DNA of 64,000 bases from WTFY01 sp965203725 (GTDB lineage: Bacteria > Pseudomonadota > Gammaproteobacteria > UBA4575), in the NCBI GenBank assembly GCA_965203725.1, contig CBDBDH010000002.1, positions 310,001 to 374,000 on the forward strand, given 5' to 3'. The translations under genes and the position numbers were made by a program. The notes below the pieces were generated by a model. That model worked only from the letters and a program-made list of their open reading frames with translations. It did not search any database and was not told where the DNA came from. Below, in pieces: positions 54,559-63,617 of the stretch; within the stretch, counting starts at the first letter, position 1, and each line of letters opens with the position of its first letter.

Positions 54559-55143
54559 TCAGATAAAGAAGCCATGGCCGGCTGCCACCATGCACGCCAG
54601 CATGGGGATCGAAAGGAGAGTATTGGTTCGCGAAGCCATGAAGGCTACCTGTTTCGCCTTGGCCTTCTCGTCATCGCTGGCCTGCACCATGCCCAGCACC
54701 TTTTTCTGGTTGGGCCAGATCAGCACCCAGACATTGAAGATCATGATGGTGCCGAGCCAGGCGCCGACGCCGATCGCCGTGATGCCCTCGGTCGCGAAAA
54801 AGTTCTGGTTGAAGCCGCCGACGTATTCAAGCGCCCAGGCGCCGGTCAGCCAGGTGACGACGGCACCCCAGCGAAACCAGAGCAGTGCGCGCGGAGCCAC
54901 GTACTTGCCGATCGCGGCCGGACCCGGTCCGGACGAATCCGCCGCAGCTTCGCCCATGGCCGGGACCTGTACGAAATTGAAGTAGTACAGCAGGCCGATC
55001 CAGACGATGCCGGCGAGGACGTGCAGCCACACGGCCAGCGACCAGGCCACCAGCTCAATAGGAGGCGCAAAACCAAGACCAATCAAAATTGCAACGACGA
55101 CGCCCGCAACGATCGTGCCTGTAATTGAGTTCAGGGGGTTCAT
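54559..55143 (-). CDS. PuuD-like (urate hydroxylase N-domain) membrane protein
   Basis: 194 residues with about five transmembrane helices. WLHVLAGIVWIGLLYYFNFV then QVPAMGE is the hallmark of the Urate_ox_N family. The cytochrome c domain that completes true PuuD is absent, and no purine genes lie nearby, so the activity is uncertain. Confidence 0.78.
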   Translation of the reverse strand: MNPLNSITGTIVAGVVVAILIGLGFAPPIELVAWSLAVWLHVLAGIVWIGLLYYFNFVQVPAMGEAAADSSGPGPAAIGKYVAPRALLWFRWGAVVTWLTGAWALEYVGGFNQNFFATEGITAIGVGAWLGTIMIFNVWVLIWPNQKKVLGMVQASDDEKAKAKQVAFMASRTNTLLSIPMLACMVAAGHGFFI

Positions 55144-55256
55144 GCAATACTCCTATTCAGTGGCTTTCCACTGCTGTTCGAAACGGTTGTTTTGACTTAT
55201 CGTACATGAAATTATAACCAATCCGCCCGCTAAACTTAACCATTTATTGGTACGAC

Positions 55257-56792
55257 ATGAACCCGATCGAGCTCAGTATTTTTACCCGCAGGATTGATGC
55301 GGTGTGTGAGGAGATGGGCGCGCAACTGCGGTTTGCGGCCTTTTCCCCGAACATCCGCGACCGCCTGGATTTCTCCTGCGCCGTGTTCGATGCGCAGGGC
55401 GGCCTGTGTGCCCAGGCCGCACATATCCCGGTGCATCTGGGCAGCATGGCCTACGCCATGCAGCAGATCGTCACGCAAAGAACCTGGCAGCCCGGTGACT
55501 TCGTCGCCCTGAACGATCCCTACCTCGGCGGCACCCATCTGCCCGACGTGACGGTGGTCTGCCCGGTGTTCATCCGCGAGAAGCTGACGGGATTCGTGGC
55601 CAACCGGGCACACCATGCCGACATCGGCGCGGAAACCCCGGGCTCGATGCCCGTGTCGACGGACCTCTCGCAAGAGGGCGTGGTGATCCCCCCGACCGCG
55701 ATCGGCCACCGGGGTGAAATCGACCAGCAGGTGATCACCGGGCTGTTCCGGGATGCCAGGAACCTGCGCGACACGCTCGGCGACATGGCGGCGCAGTGCA
55801 GTGCAAACCGGCGCGGCATCCGGCGCCTCGAGGAGCTGGTCGGGAAAACCGGCGAGGCGCAGTTCTCGAAAGCCCTGCGGGAGCTCAACGACTACGCCCG
55901 GCAGATGGCCTGCTCCATGATTGCAAAGATTCCAAACGGCCGCTACGCATTCACCGACTACATGGATGACGACGGGCAGGGCAGCACCGACCTGGCCATC
56001 TGTGTTTCGCTGCAGGTCGAAGAGGAGAGTATCGAGGTCGACTTCACCGGCACGGCGGCCCAGGCCGCGGGCAACGTCAACTGCCCCCTGTCGGTGACGG
56101 CGGCCGCCGTGTTCTACGTGTTCCGGTGCCTGATGCCGAACGAGACCCCGGCGTGCGCCGGCAGCTTCGCCCCGTTCAGGCTCAAGGCCCCGGTCGGCTC
56201 CCTGCTGAACGCCAGGCGCCCGGCCGCCGTGGCCGCCGGCAACGTGGAGACCAGCTCGCGCATCGTCGATGCGGTGCTCGGCGCCCTCGGACAGGCGCTG
56301 CCCGATGCCATCCCGGCCTGCAGCCAGGGCACGATGAACAACCTGGCCCTGGGCAGTTCCGGCGCCGCGCCGTGGGGATACTATGAGACCATTGCCGGCG
56401 GCATGGGCGGCTCGAAACATGCCCGCGGCCTGTCCGGCGTACAGACCCACATGACCAATACGCAAAACACCCCGGTGGAGGTCCTGGAGATCAACTACCC
56501 GCTTCGAATCCGGTGCTACGCCATCCGCAAGGGCTCGGGGGGTCCGGGTCGCCACCGTGGCGGCGACGGCCTGGTCCGCGAACTCGAGTTCCTGGAGCCT
56601 GCGACGCTGACGATCCTGTCGGAGCGCCGCACCCGCCCGCCCTGGGGGCTGCAGGGCGGCACGGAGGCCTTGCCCGGGGCGAATTTCCTGAACGAGGAAC
56701 CGCTGCCCGGCAAGGTCCGGCGCGAGGTGCGCACCGGGGACTGCCTTCGCATCGAGTCGCCCGGCGGGGGAGGCTGGGGCCCTCCCGGCTGA
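55257..56792 (+). CDS. Hydantoinase B/oxoprolinase family protein
   Basis: 511 residues, the length of HyuB-type subunits. Motifs: NPIELSIFTRRIDAVCEEMG, RDRLDFSCAVFDAQGGL, LNDPYLGGTHLPDVTVV and the C-terminal RIESPGGGGWGPPG. Such subunits act with a HyuA ATPase on hydantoins, 5-oxoproline or acetone-type substrates. No HyuA gene is in the window. The next gene follows after six bases. Confidence 0.9.
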   Translation: MNPIELSIFTRRIDAVCEEMGAQLRFAAFSPNIRDRLDFSCAVFDAQGGLCAQAAHIPVHLGSMAYAMQQIVTQRTWQPGDFVALNDPYLGGTHLPDVTVVCPVFIREKLTGFVANRAHHADIGAETPGSMPVSTDLSQEGVVIPPTAIGHRGEIDQQVITGLFRDARNLRDTLGDMAAQCSANRRGIRRLEELVGKTGEAQFSKALRELNDYARQMACSMIAKIPNGRYAFTDYMDDDGQGSTDLAICVSLQVEEESIEVDFTGTAAQAAGNVNCPLSVTAAAVFYVFRCLMPNETPACAGSFAPFRLKAPVGSLLNARRPAAVAAGNVETSSRIVDAVLGALGQALPDAIPACSQGTMNNLALGSSGAAPWGYYETIAGGMGGSKHARGLSGVQTHMTNTQNTPVEVLEINYPLRIRCYAIRKGSGGPGRHRGGDGLVRELEFLEPATLTILSERRTRPPWGLQGGTEALPGANFLNEEPLPGKVRREVRTGDCLRIESPGGGGWGPPG

Positions 56793-56798
56793 ATCCCG

Positions 56799-58586
56799 AT
56801 GTGTGGCATCTGCGGCGAGCTGCGCCTGGACGGGACGGCACCGGACCCGGGCACGATCGAGACGATGCTGCAGGCCCTGCGCCGTCGCGGGCCCGACCAC
56901 GAGGGCAGCTACTTTTCCGGGGCGCTCGGTCTCGGCCACCGGCGGCTGTCCGTCATCGATCTCTCGGCAAAGGCCCACCAGCCGATGTTCGATGCCGACA
57001 CCCGGCGGGCGATCGTGTTCAACGGCGCCATCTACAACTATGTGCAACTGCGCGAGCAACTGATCGCGCAGGGCCACACGTTCCGCTCCCAGGGGGATAC
57101 CGAGGTCATTCTCAAGGCGTACGCGCAGTGGGGGCCGTCCTGCGTCGAAAGGCTGAGGGGAATGTTCGCCTTTGCCATCTGGGACGTGCGGGCGCAGGAG
57201 CTGTTTCTGGCCCGCGACCGCCTCGGCATCAAGCCGCTCTACTATGCACAGGGGAAAGGCTTTTTCCGCTTTGCCTCGAACTCGCAGGCGCTGTTGCGCA
57301 CCGGCGGGGTGGACACTCGCATCGATGCGCCCGGCCTGCACCATCACCTGAGCCTGCACGGCGTGGTGCCGGCTCCCGCAACGATCCTGCGCGGGCTGAA
57401 AAAGCTGGCGCCGGGACACACCCTGCGGGTTTCGCTGCAGGGGGCGCGCGAGGCGCAGTCCTACTGGCAACTGCAGGCCGGCCCCACGGGGCGCCCAAGG
57501 AGCGAGCGCGAATGGCAGCACGCCATCCGGGCCGCCTTGCTCGAGGCGGTGGAGAAGCGCCTGCACGTGGCCGATGTGCCGGTGGGCGTGCTGCTGTCCG
57601 GAGGCCTGGACTCCAGCCTGCTGGTCGGTCTTCTGGCCGAGTCCGGGGTCTCCGAGCTGCGCACCTATTCCGTGGGGTTCGAAGACCAGCCCGAGGAGCA
57701 GGGCAACGAGTTCGAATACTCGGATGCCATCGCCGAGCACTTCTGCACACGCCATCACAAGTTTCCCATCGACAACCGCGAGGTGCTCAAGCGCCTGCCC
57801 GAGGCCGTGGAACACATGGCAGAACCGATGGTGGGCCAGGATGCGATTGCCTTCTACCTGCTGGGCGAGCAGGTCAGCCGGCACATCTCGGTGGTCCAGT
57901 CCGGCCAGGGGGCCGATGAGGTCTTCGGCGGCTACTTCTGGTACCTGAGGATGCAGGCCGAGGCTTCGTTCGCCGCGGAGAGTTTCGCCAGGCACTATTT
58001 CGATCGCAGCCACACCGAAATGCAGGAGACGCTGGCCCGGGACCTGGTCAGCGAGGATTTCACCTCGCAGACGGTGCAGCGACTGCTGGCGCGGGCCGGC
58101 ACGCGGGAGTTCGTGCAGGCCGTCTTGCACATGGATGTCACCACGCTGGTCGTCGACGACCCGGTGAAGCGCGTCGACAACATGACCATGGCCCACGGAC
58201 TGGAGGCCCGGGTGCCGTTCCTGGACCACGAGCTGGTGGAGCTCGCCATGCAGATGCCCGTCGAGTACAAGCTGGCGCAAGGCGGCAAGTACGTCCTCAA
58301 GCAGATTGCCCGGGACCTCCTGCCGGCGAAGGTCATTGACCGCGAAAAGGGCTACTTCCCGGTGCCCGCCCTGAAATACATCCGTGGCGAATTCGAGGAA
58401 TTCATGCGCGCCGTGCTGCATTCGCGGGCCTGCCGCCAGCGCGGGCTGTTCCGCTTTGGCTATGTCGAGCGCCTGCTGGGGGAGCCGGAACGGCACATGA
58501 CCCCGCTTCGGGGCAGCAAGCTATGGCACCTGGCCCTGCTCGAGCTCTGGCTGCAGCGCAATGTGGATACAGCGCTTGCCAGCTAG
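56799..58586 (+). CDS. AsnB-type glutamine amidotransferase (NAGGN-synthase-like)
   Basis: 595 residues. The class II GATase N-terminus MCGICGELRLDG has the catalytic Cys2. It continues RRGPDHEGSYFS and NGAIYNYVQLREQL. The synthetase half has the PP-loop LLSGGLDSSLLVGLL and FPVPALKYIRGEFEEFM. It resembles the N-acetylglutaminylglutamine amidotransferase subgroup (osmoprotectant NAGGN) more than housekeeping AsnB, but the usual acetyltransferase partner is not adjacent. Asparagine synthesis remains possible. Confidence 0.82.
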   Translation: MCGICGELRLDGTAPDPGTIETMLQALRRRGPDHEGSYFSGALGLGHRRLSVIDLSAKAHQPMFDADTRRAIVFNGAIYNYVQLREQLIAQGHTFRSQGDTEVILKAYAQWGPSCVERLRGMFAFAIWDVRAQELFLARDRLGIKPLYYAQGKGFFRFASNSQALLRTGGVDTRIDAPGLHHHLSLHGVVPAPATILRGLKKLAPGHTLRVSLQGAREAQSYWQLQAGPTGRPRSEREWQHAIRAALLEAVEKRLHVADVPVGVLLSGGLDSSLLVGLLAESGVSELRTYSVGFEDQPEEQGNEFEYSDAIAEHFCTRHHKFPIDNREVLKRLPEAVEHMAEPMVGQDAIAFYLLGEQVSRHISVVQSGQGADEVFGGYFWYLRMQAEASFAAESFARHYFDRSHTEMQETLARDLVSEDFTSQTVQRLLARAGTREFVQAVLHMDVTTLVVDDPVKRVDNMTMAHGLEARVPFLDHELVELAMQMPVEYKLAQGGKYVLKQIARDLLPAKVIDREKGYFPVPALKYIRGEFEEFMRAVLHSRACRQRGLFRFGYVERLLGEPERHMTPLRGSKLWHLALLELWLQRNVDTALAS

Positions 58587-58641
58587 GCGCCTCGCAGTAC
58601 AATAGAAGTTCACAAGCGAACTGTTTCAGGAGAGTGTGGCA

Positions 58642-58962
58642 ATGGACGTATTGGAGCGAATCAAGGAGCAGGTGGAGTCAAATCCCGTCATCCTGTACAT
58701 GAAAGGCACGCCGCAGATGCCGCAGTGCGGTTTTTCGAGCCGTACCGCCGAGGCACTCAAGGCCTGCGGCCACGAGTTTGCCTACGTGAATGTCCTGATG
58801 GACCCGGAGATCTTCGAGAACCTGCCGCAGTTTGCCGACTGGCCGACCTTCCCGCAACTCTATATCCAGGGCGAACTGGTGGGCGGGTGCGACATCACCC
58901 TGGACCTGCATGAGCGGGGCGAGTTGCAGAAGATGGTGGGTTCGGCCGCCGGCAGCGACTAG
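58642..58962 (+). CDS. grxD: Monothiol glutaredoxin
   Basis: 106 residues from the ATG at 58642 (GTG 58636 is too near the AGGAG site). Active site QCGFSSR (CGFS). Fe-S cluster binding is supported by KGTPQMPQCGFS and the later WPTFPQLYIQGELVGGCDI. It partners BolA-family proteins; an IbaG-like gene is at 25 kb. Confidence 0.96.
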   Translation: MDVLERIKEQVESNPVILYMKGTPQMPQCGFSSRTAEALKACGHEFAYVNVLMDPEIFENLPQFADWPTFPQLYIQGELVGGCDITLDLHERGELQKMVGSAAGSD

Positions 58963-58988
58963 ACGGCCTGCGCGCGCGCGCGCCACGT

Positions 58989-59612
58989 TCAGGCCTGCAT
59001 CTCCCAGCGGTTCATCACCTCGCAGAATATGGCGGCGGTCTTTTCGGCATCGTAAACGGCCGAATGCGCACTGCCGCTTTCCCAGTCGAGATCGGCCGCC
59101 ACGGCAATCCTTGACAGCACGGTCTGGCCGTAGGCCAGTGCGCCGAGCGTGACCGTGTCGAGGTTGCTGAACGGGTGAAAGGGATTGTTCTTGATGCCGG
59201 TGCGCTCCACCGCGGCCTTGATGAACCCCAGGTCGAAAAAGGCATTGTGGCCGACCAGGATGGCCTTGGTGCACTGGTTCTGCTGGACATGCCGGTGTAC
59301 CGGCACGAAGATTTTCTGCAGCGCCTCCTCTTCGGGCAGTGCGATTCGCAGCGGGTGGAAGGGGTCGATCTTGTTGACTTCCAGCGATGCGGGGTCGAGG
59401 TTGGCGCCCTCGAAGGGCCGCACGTGGGCCGCGATCGTGCGCTGGCAGAAAAACTGCCGCTCGTGGTTCATGCCGACCAGCACGGCGGCCACCTCGAGCA
59501 GGGCATCGGTGCTGGCATTGAAGCCGCCGGTCTCCACGTCCACCACCACCGGGCAGAAGCCGCGAAAGCGGCTGCCAAGGGGAATGCAGTCCTGTGACGG
59601 TGTCTGGCTCAT
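58989..59612 (-). CDS. rnt: Ribonuclease T
   Basis: 207 residues. DEDDh exonuclease: VVVDVETGGFN (Exo I), LVGHNAFFDLGFIKAA (Exo II), SAHSAVYDAEKTAAIF (Exo III with His/Asp). It trims tRNA and other 3' ends. It is convergent with grxD. Confidence 0.96.
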   Translation of the reverse strand: MSQTPSQDCIPLGSRFRGFCPVVVDVETGGFNASTDALLEVAAVLVGMNHERQFFCQRTIAAHVRPFEGANLDPASLEVNKIDPFHPLRIALPEEEALQKIFVPVHRHVQQNQCTKAILVGHNAFFDLGFIKAAVERTGIKNNPFHPFSNLDTVTLGALAYGQTVLSRIAVAADLDWESGSAHSAVYDAEKTAAIFCEVMNRWEMQA

Positions 59613-59689
59613 CGGTGATTTGTCAAAGCGGCTGGCGGCTTTAGGCTATAATCTGCCCGGTCATCTCATCCACTACTCGAGCGCATAGT

Positions 59690-60910
59690 ATGTCATCGGT
59701 TCGAAAAGTTGTACTTGCCTATTCGGGCGGTCTGGACACGTCGGTCATCCTCAAGTGGCTGGCCGAGTCGTACCGGTGCGAGGTCGTCACGTTCACCGCG
59801 GACATCGGCCAGGGCCAGGAAATCGAATCCGCACGGGCCAAGGCCGAGGCACTCGGGGTCCGGGAGATCTATGTCGAGGACCTGTGCGAGGCGTTCGTGC
59901 GCGATTTCGTCTTTCCCATGCTGCGGGCCAATGCCGTCTATGAGGGAGAGTACCTGCTCGGCACCTCGATCGCCCGACCCCTGATTGCCAAGCGCCTGGT
60001 GGAAATCGCCGCCGAAGTGGGTGGCGATGCGATCGCGCACGGGGCCACGGGAAAGGGCAACGACCAGGTGCGCTTTGAACTCGGCGCCTACGCGCTGGAC
60101 CCGGACATCCGGGTCATCGCGCCGTGGCGGGAGTGGGACCTGAACTCGCGCGAGAAACTGCTGGAGTATGCCACCCGCCACGACATCCCCATCGAGCAAA
60201 AGCAGGGCTCCTCCTCGCCATATTCCATGGATGCCAATTTGCTGCACATCTCCTATGAGGGGGGTGAGCTGGAGGATCCCTGGGCGGAGCCCGGGGCGGG
60301 CATGTGGCAGCTGACCTGCGCCCCCGAGCAGGCCCCCGACGAGCCCCGCTACGTTGAAATCGGCTTTGAACGGGGCGATGCGGTCAGCCTCGACGGCGAG
60401 CGCCACAGCCCGTCACAGCTGCTGCAGGAGCTGAACGGCATCGCAGGCCAGCACGGCGTCGGGCGCCTGGACATCGTGGAAAACCGCTATGTCGGCATGA
60501 AATCCCGTGGCTGCTACGAGACCCCGGGGGGGACCGTCCTGCACAAGGCGCACCGGGCCATGGAGTCCGTGACCCTGGACCGGGAAGTCGCGCACCTGAA
60601 GGACGAGCTGATGCCGCGCTATGCCGCGCTGGTCTACAACGGCTACTGGTGGAGTCCGGAGCGCGGCGCCATGCAAAAGCTGATCGATGCCACCCAGGCC
60701 GGGGTGAGCGGTACGGTGCGCGCCAAGCTGTTCAAGGGCAGCGTGCAGATCGTCGGGCGAAAATCGGACACCCACAGCCTGTTTGATCCGGGCATTGCCA
60801 CGTTCGAGGACGACCAGGGGGCCTATAACCAGCAGGATGCGGACGGATTCATAAAATTGAATGCCCTGCGGATGCGTATTATGGCAAAATCCAAGGCTTC
60901 GCAAAATTGA
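59690..60910 (+). CDS. argG: Argininosuccinate synthase
   Basis: 406 residues. PP-loop AYSGGLDTSVILKWL; further ATKGNDQVRFE-type blocks (GATGKGNDQVRFELG) and YVGMKSRGCYETPGG. It joins citrulline and aspartate. Confidence 0.98.
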   Translation: MSSVRKVVLAYSGGLDTSVILKWLAESYRCEVVTFTADIGQGQEIESARAKAEALGVREIYVEDLCEAFVRDFVFPMLRANAVYEGEYLLGTSIARPLIAKRLVEIAAEVGGDAIAHGATGKGNDQVRFELGAYALDPDIRVIAPWREWDLNSREKLLEYATRHDIPIEQKQGSSSPYSMDANLLHISYEGGELEDPWAEPGAGMWQLTCAPEQAPDEPRYVEIGFERGDAVSLDGERHSPSQLLQELNGIAGQHGVGRLDIVENRYVGMKSRGCYETPGGTVLHKAHRAMESVTLDREVAHLKDELMPRYAALVYNGYWWSPERGAMQKLIDATQAGVSGTVRAKLFKGSVQIVGRKSDTHSLFDPGIATFEDDQGAYNQQDADGFIKLNALRMRIMAKSKASQN

Positions 60911-60938
60911 AACACTGGACACACAGGTTGATGCAGGG

Positions 60939-61673
60939 ATGAAGACAGTATCATGGAATGCCTGGGCCCTCCTCGTGGGCCTGCTATTGTGCCTGAGCGC
61001 TGCGGCCGATGACTCGGCCCAGCATCCGAAAGACCCCTGGGAAGGGTTCAATCGCAAGGTGTACGTCTTCAACGATACCGTGGACCGCGTGGTGCTGATC
61101 CCCGTGACCCGGGGTTACCAGGCCGTGGTGCCGGACGTTGTCGAAGCCGGCATCCACAACTTCTTTTCGAATCTGGGCGATGTCGGGGTGGCCGCCAACA
61201 ACCTGCTGCAGTTCAAGCTCGCCGAGGCCGGCTCGGATATCGCGCGCGTGCTCATCAACACGACGCTCGGCCTGCTGGGATGGTTCGACGTGGCTTCCCA
61301 GCTGGGCCTGACCAAGCACGACGAGGATTTCGGGCAGACCCTGGGGCACTGGGGGATCGGCACCGGGCCCTACCTGGTGCTGCCGTTGCTGGGTCCGAGC
61401 AACCTGCGCGATGCCCCGGGCCGGCTGGCTGATATCAGCCTGTGGACGAACAGCTTCCCGGAGATTACGGCTGCCGAGGAAAGAGGGCTGATTTCGCTCA
61501 ACGTCATCGACGAGCGCAGCCAGTACCTGAAACTGGAGGAAAGAAGCGAGGAACTCGGTCGTGAGCGTTACGTCTTTATCCGCGACGCCTACCTGGATAA
61601 CCGCGAGTTTCTGGTCCGGGACGGCCAAATCCTTCTGGACGAAGACCTCTACAAGGAACTGGATAACGGGTAG
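60939..61673 (+). CDS. mlaA: Phospholipid-transport protein MlaA (VacJ)
   Basis: 244 residues from the ATG at 60939. Signal peptide ALLVGLLLCLSAAA-DD; no clear lipobox, so it may not be a lipoprotein as in E. coli. Core: DPWEGFNRKVYVFND, NFFSNLGDVGVAANNLLQF and WGIGTGPYLVLPLLGPSNLR. It removes phospholipid from the outer leaflet of the outer membrane. Confidence 0.92.
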   Translation: MKTVSWNAWALLVGLLLCLSAAADDSAQHPKDPWEGFNRKVYVFNDTVDRVVLIPVTRGYQAVVPDVVEAGIHNFFSNLGDVGVAANNLLQFKLAEAGSDIARVLINTTLGLLGWFDVASQLGLTKHDEDFGQTLGHWGIGTGPYLVLPLLGPSNLRDAPGRLADISLWTNSFPEITAAEERGLISLNVIDERSQYLKLEERSEELGRERYVFIRDAYLDNREFLVRDGQILLDEDLYKELDNG

Positions 61674-61764
61674 TACCGGGTTGCACGGGTTTTAACTGCC
61701 GCCCCGCAAGCTGCTATGATCACGGTGGCGGTACCATGAGTACACCCATATCTGGAGTTTGCGC

Positions 61765-62391
61765 ATGAACAGAAAGGCGCTTGAAATACTGGCCGGCGGC
61801 CGTTACCTGCAGGAAGACACGGTCCAGGACGGCAGCGAACGTGACCCCGAGCTCGAGGCCGGGGTACGCAAGATGCTGCAACTGCTCGGCGAGAATCCCG
61901 GCCGAGACGGCCTGCTCGATACCCCCAAGCGCGTTTCCAGGGCGCTGCATTTTCTGACCAGCGGCTATGAGCTCAGCGTCGAGGACGTGGTCAGCGATGC
62001 CCTGTTCGAGGAGCGCTGCGAGGAGATGGTGATCGTCAAGGACGTGGAATTCTACTCGCTGTGCGAGCATCACATCCTGCCGTTCTACGGCCGTGCGCAC
62101 ATCGGCTACCTGCCCAGGGAGCGCGTCATCGGCCTGAGCAAGATCGCGCGCGTGGTGGACGTGTTCGCAAGGCGCCTGCAGGTCCAGGAAAGGCTGACGA
62201 CGCAGATCGCGACTGGCCTGCAGGAGGTGCTCGATGCACACGGCGTCGCCGTGGTGCTCGAGGCCAGCCATTTCTGCATGATCATGCGCGGCGTGCAGAA
62301 GCAAAACAGCAAAACGGTGACCAGCTCCATGCTCGGGGCCTTCCGCGAGGACTCCCGCTCACGCGCCGAATTCATGGAACTGATCCGCTGA
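61765..62391 (+). CDS. folE: GTP cyclohydrolase I
   Basis: 208 residues from the ATG at 61765, with GGAG seven bases upstream. The zinc site is in SLCEHHILPFYGRAHIGYLP; later RLTTQIATGLQEVL and MIMRGVQKQNSKTVTSSML. It starts folate (and pterin) synthesis. The FolE type with about 20 extra N-terminal residues. Confidence 0.96.
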   Translation: MNRKALEILAGGRYLQEDTVQDGSERDPELEAGVRKMLQLLGENPGRDGLLDTPKRVSRALHFLTSGYELSVEDVVSDALFEERCEEMVIVKDVEFYSLCEHHILPFYGRAHIGYLPRERVIGLSKIARVVDVFARRLQVQERLTTQIATGLQEVLDAHGVAVVLEASHFCMIMRGVQKQNSKTVTSSMLGAFREDSRSRAEFMELIR

Positions 62392-62437
62392 CACGGCGAA
62401 CTCACGGGACCGTGGTCCCGCAGGCCCCGGCAACGGG

Positions 62438-62737
62438 CTAGGGCAGGACCCGCTTGAACGGCTTGACTACCACCTGTTCATAGACCCCGGCTTCGATGTA
62501 GGGATCGGCATCGGCCCACGCCTCGGCGGCCTGCTGGGACTCGAACTCCGCGATGATCAGGCTGCCCGTGAACCCGGCCTCTCCCGGGTCGGGGCTGTCC
62601 ACGGCCGGGTGGGGGCCCGCCAGCACCAGGCGGCCCTGGTTTTTCAGCTCGTCCAGGCGCGCGATATGCTGGTCCCGGACCGACTTTCGCCGAGCTAGAC
62701 TGTCCGCTACATCCTGGCTGATAATGGCATAAAGCAT
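62438..62737 (-). CDS. YciI family protein
   Basis: 99 residues. YCII domain: MLYAIISQDVADSLARR, HIARLDELKNQGRLVLAGP (conserved H and D region) and ADPYIEAGVYEQVVVKPFKR. Dimeric ferredoxin-like fold of unclear function. Divergent from the YciO-type gene. Confidence 0.92.
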   Translation of the reverse strand: MLYAIISQDVADSLARRKSVRDQHIARLDELKNQGRLVLAGPHPAVDSPDPGEAGFTGSLIIAEFESQQAAEAWADADPYIEAGVYEQVVVKPFKRVLP

Positions 62738-62946
62738 GAGGGTTCATTCAGGGGCACCGGCTGTCCGGTGTCTCGGGCGAGCCCGGCCCCGCAAATATTT
62801 TGTCGCGCAAAGGATAGCAGATAAGCGCTCACGTACCCACACAGCGTTCACGGCCCAGGCCATGGGCGGGTCCTGCCTGGCGGTTTTGTGCGACCGGGCC
62901 GCGGTTCATGCGGGTATAATCCGCTCACAGCCATCGCCTCTTCATC

Positions 62947-63576
62947 ATGTCCCAGTATTTCGTCATTCACCCCAAACGGGCGCAGAAACGCCTGATCCAG
63001 CGCGCCGTGCAGATCATCGACCAGGGCGGGCTGATCGTGTACCCGACCGACTCCTGTTATGCGCTCGGCTGCCACATCGGCGACAAGCATGCCATGCAGA
63101 GAATCCGCAGGATTCGCCAGGTCGATGAAAAACACCACTTCACCCTGGTCTGCCGCGACCTGTCGGAACTGTCCACCTACGCCATGGTGGACAACAGTGC
63201 CTACCGGCTCATGAAGCGCTGTACCCCGGGGCCGTACACCTTCTTGCTGAAGGCGACCCACGAGGTGCCGCGGCGCCTGCTGTCGCCCAGGCGCCGCACC
63301 ATCGGGCTGAGGGTGCCCGAGCATGCGGTGGCCCTGCAGCTGTGTGAAGAGCTCGGCGGGCCGCTGATGAGCAGCACGCTGATCCTGCCCGGCGAGGCGG
63401 AGCCCATGTCGGACCCGCAGGCCATGCGCGAGCGCCTCGAGCACGTGGTGGACCTGGTGATCGACGGGGGCTATTGCGGTGTGCAGGCCACCACGGTCAT
63501 CAACCTGACCACGGACAGCCCCACCATCGAGCGCCAGGGGAAAGGGGATACGGGCTGGCTGGAGGATGCCGGTTAA
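62947..63576 (+). CDS. L-threonylcarbamoyladenylate synthase-family protein (YciO type)
   Basis: 209 residues. Sua5/YciO/YrdC motif GGLIVYPTDSCYALGC near 27-42 and KHHFTLVCRDLSEL; C-terminal region resembles YciO. Its role in t6A or another reaction is not settled for the YciO branch. Confidence 0.9.
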   Translation: MSQYFVIHPKRAQKRLIQRAVQIIDQGGLIVYPTDSCYALGCHIGDKHAMQRIRRIRQVDEKHHFTLVCRDLSELSTYAMVDNSAYRLMKRCTPGPYTFLLKATHEVPRRLLSPRRRTIGLRVPEHAVALQLCEELGGPLMSSTLILPGEAEPMSDPQAMRERLEHVVDLVIDGGYCGVQATTVINLTTDSPTIERQGKGDTGWLEDAG

Positions 63577-63617
63577 TGCAACTTGGCTGCGATGCGGCGT
63601 ATAATGGAAGCTCGCCG

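Noticed and set aside
55236..58496. A 1086-codon open frame on the minus strand
   Set aside because: It lies fully antisense to the well-supported hydantoinase B and amidotransferase genes; long antisense frames are expected in G+C-rich coding sequence and its composition is Arg/Gly/His-rich without motifs.
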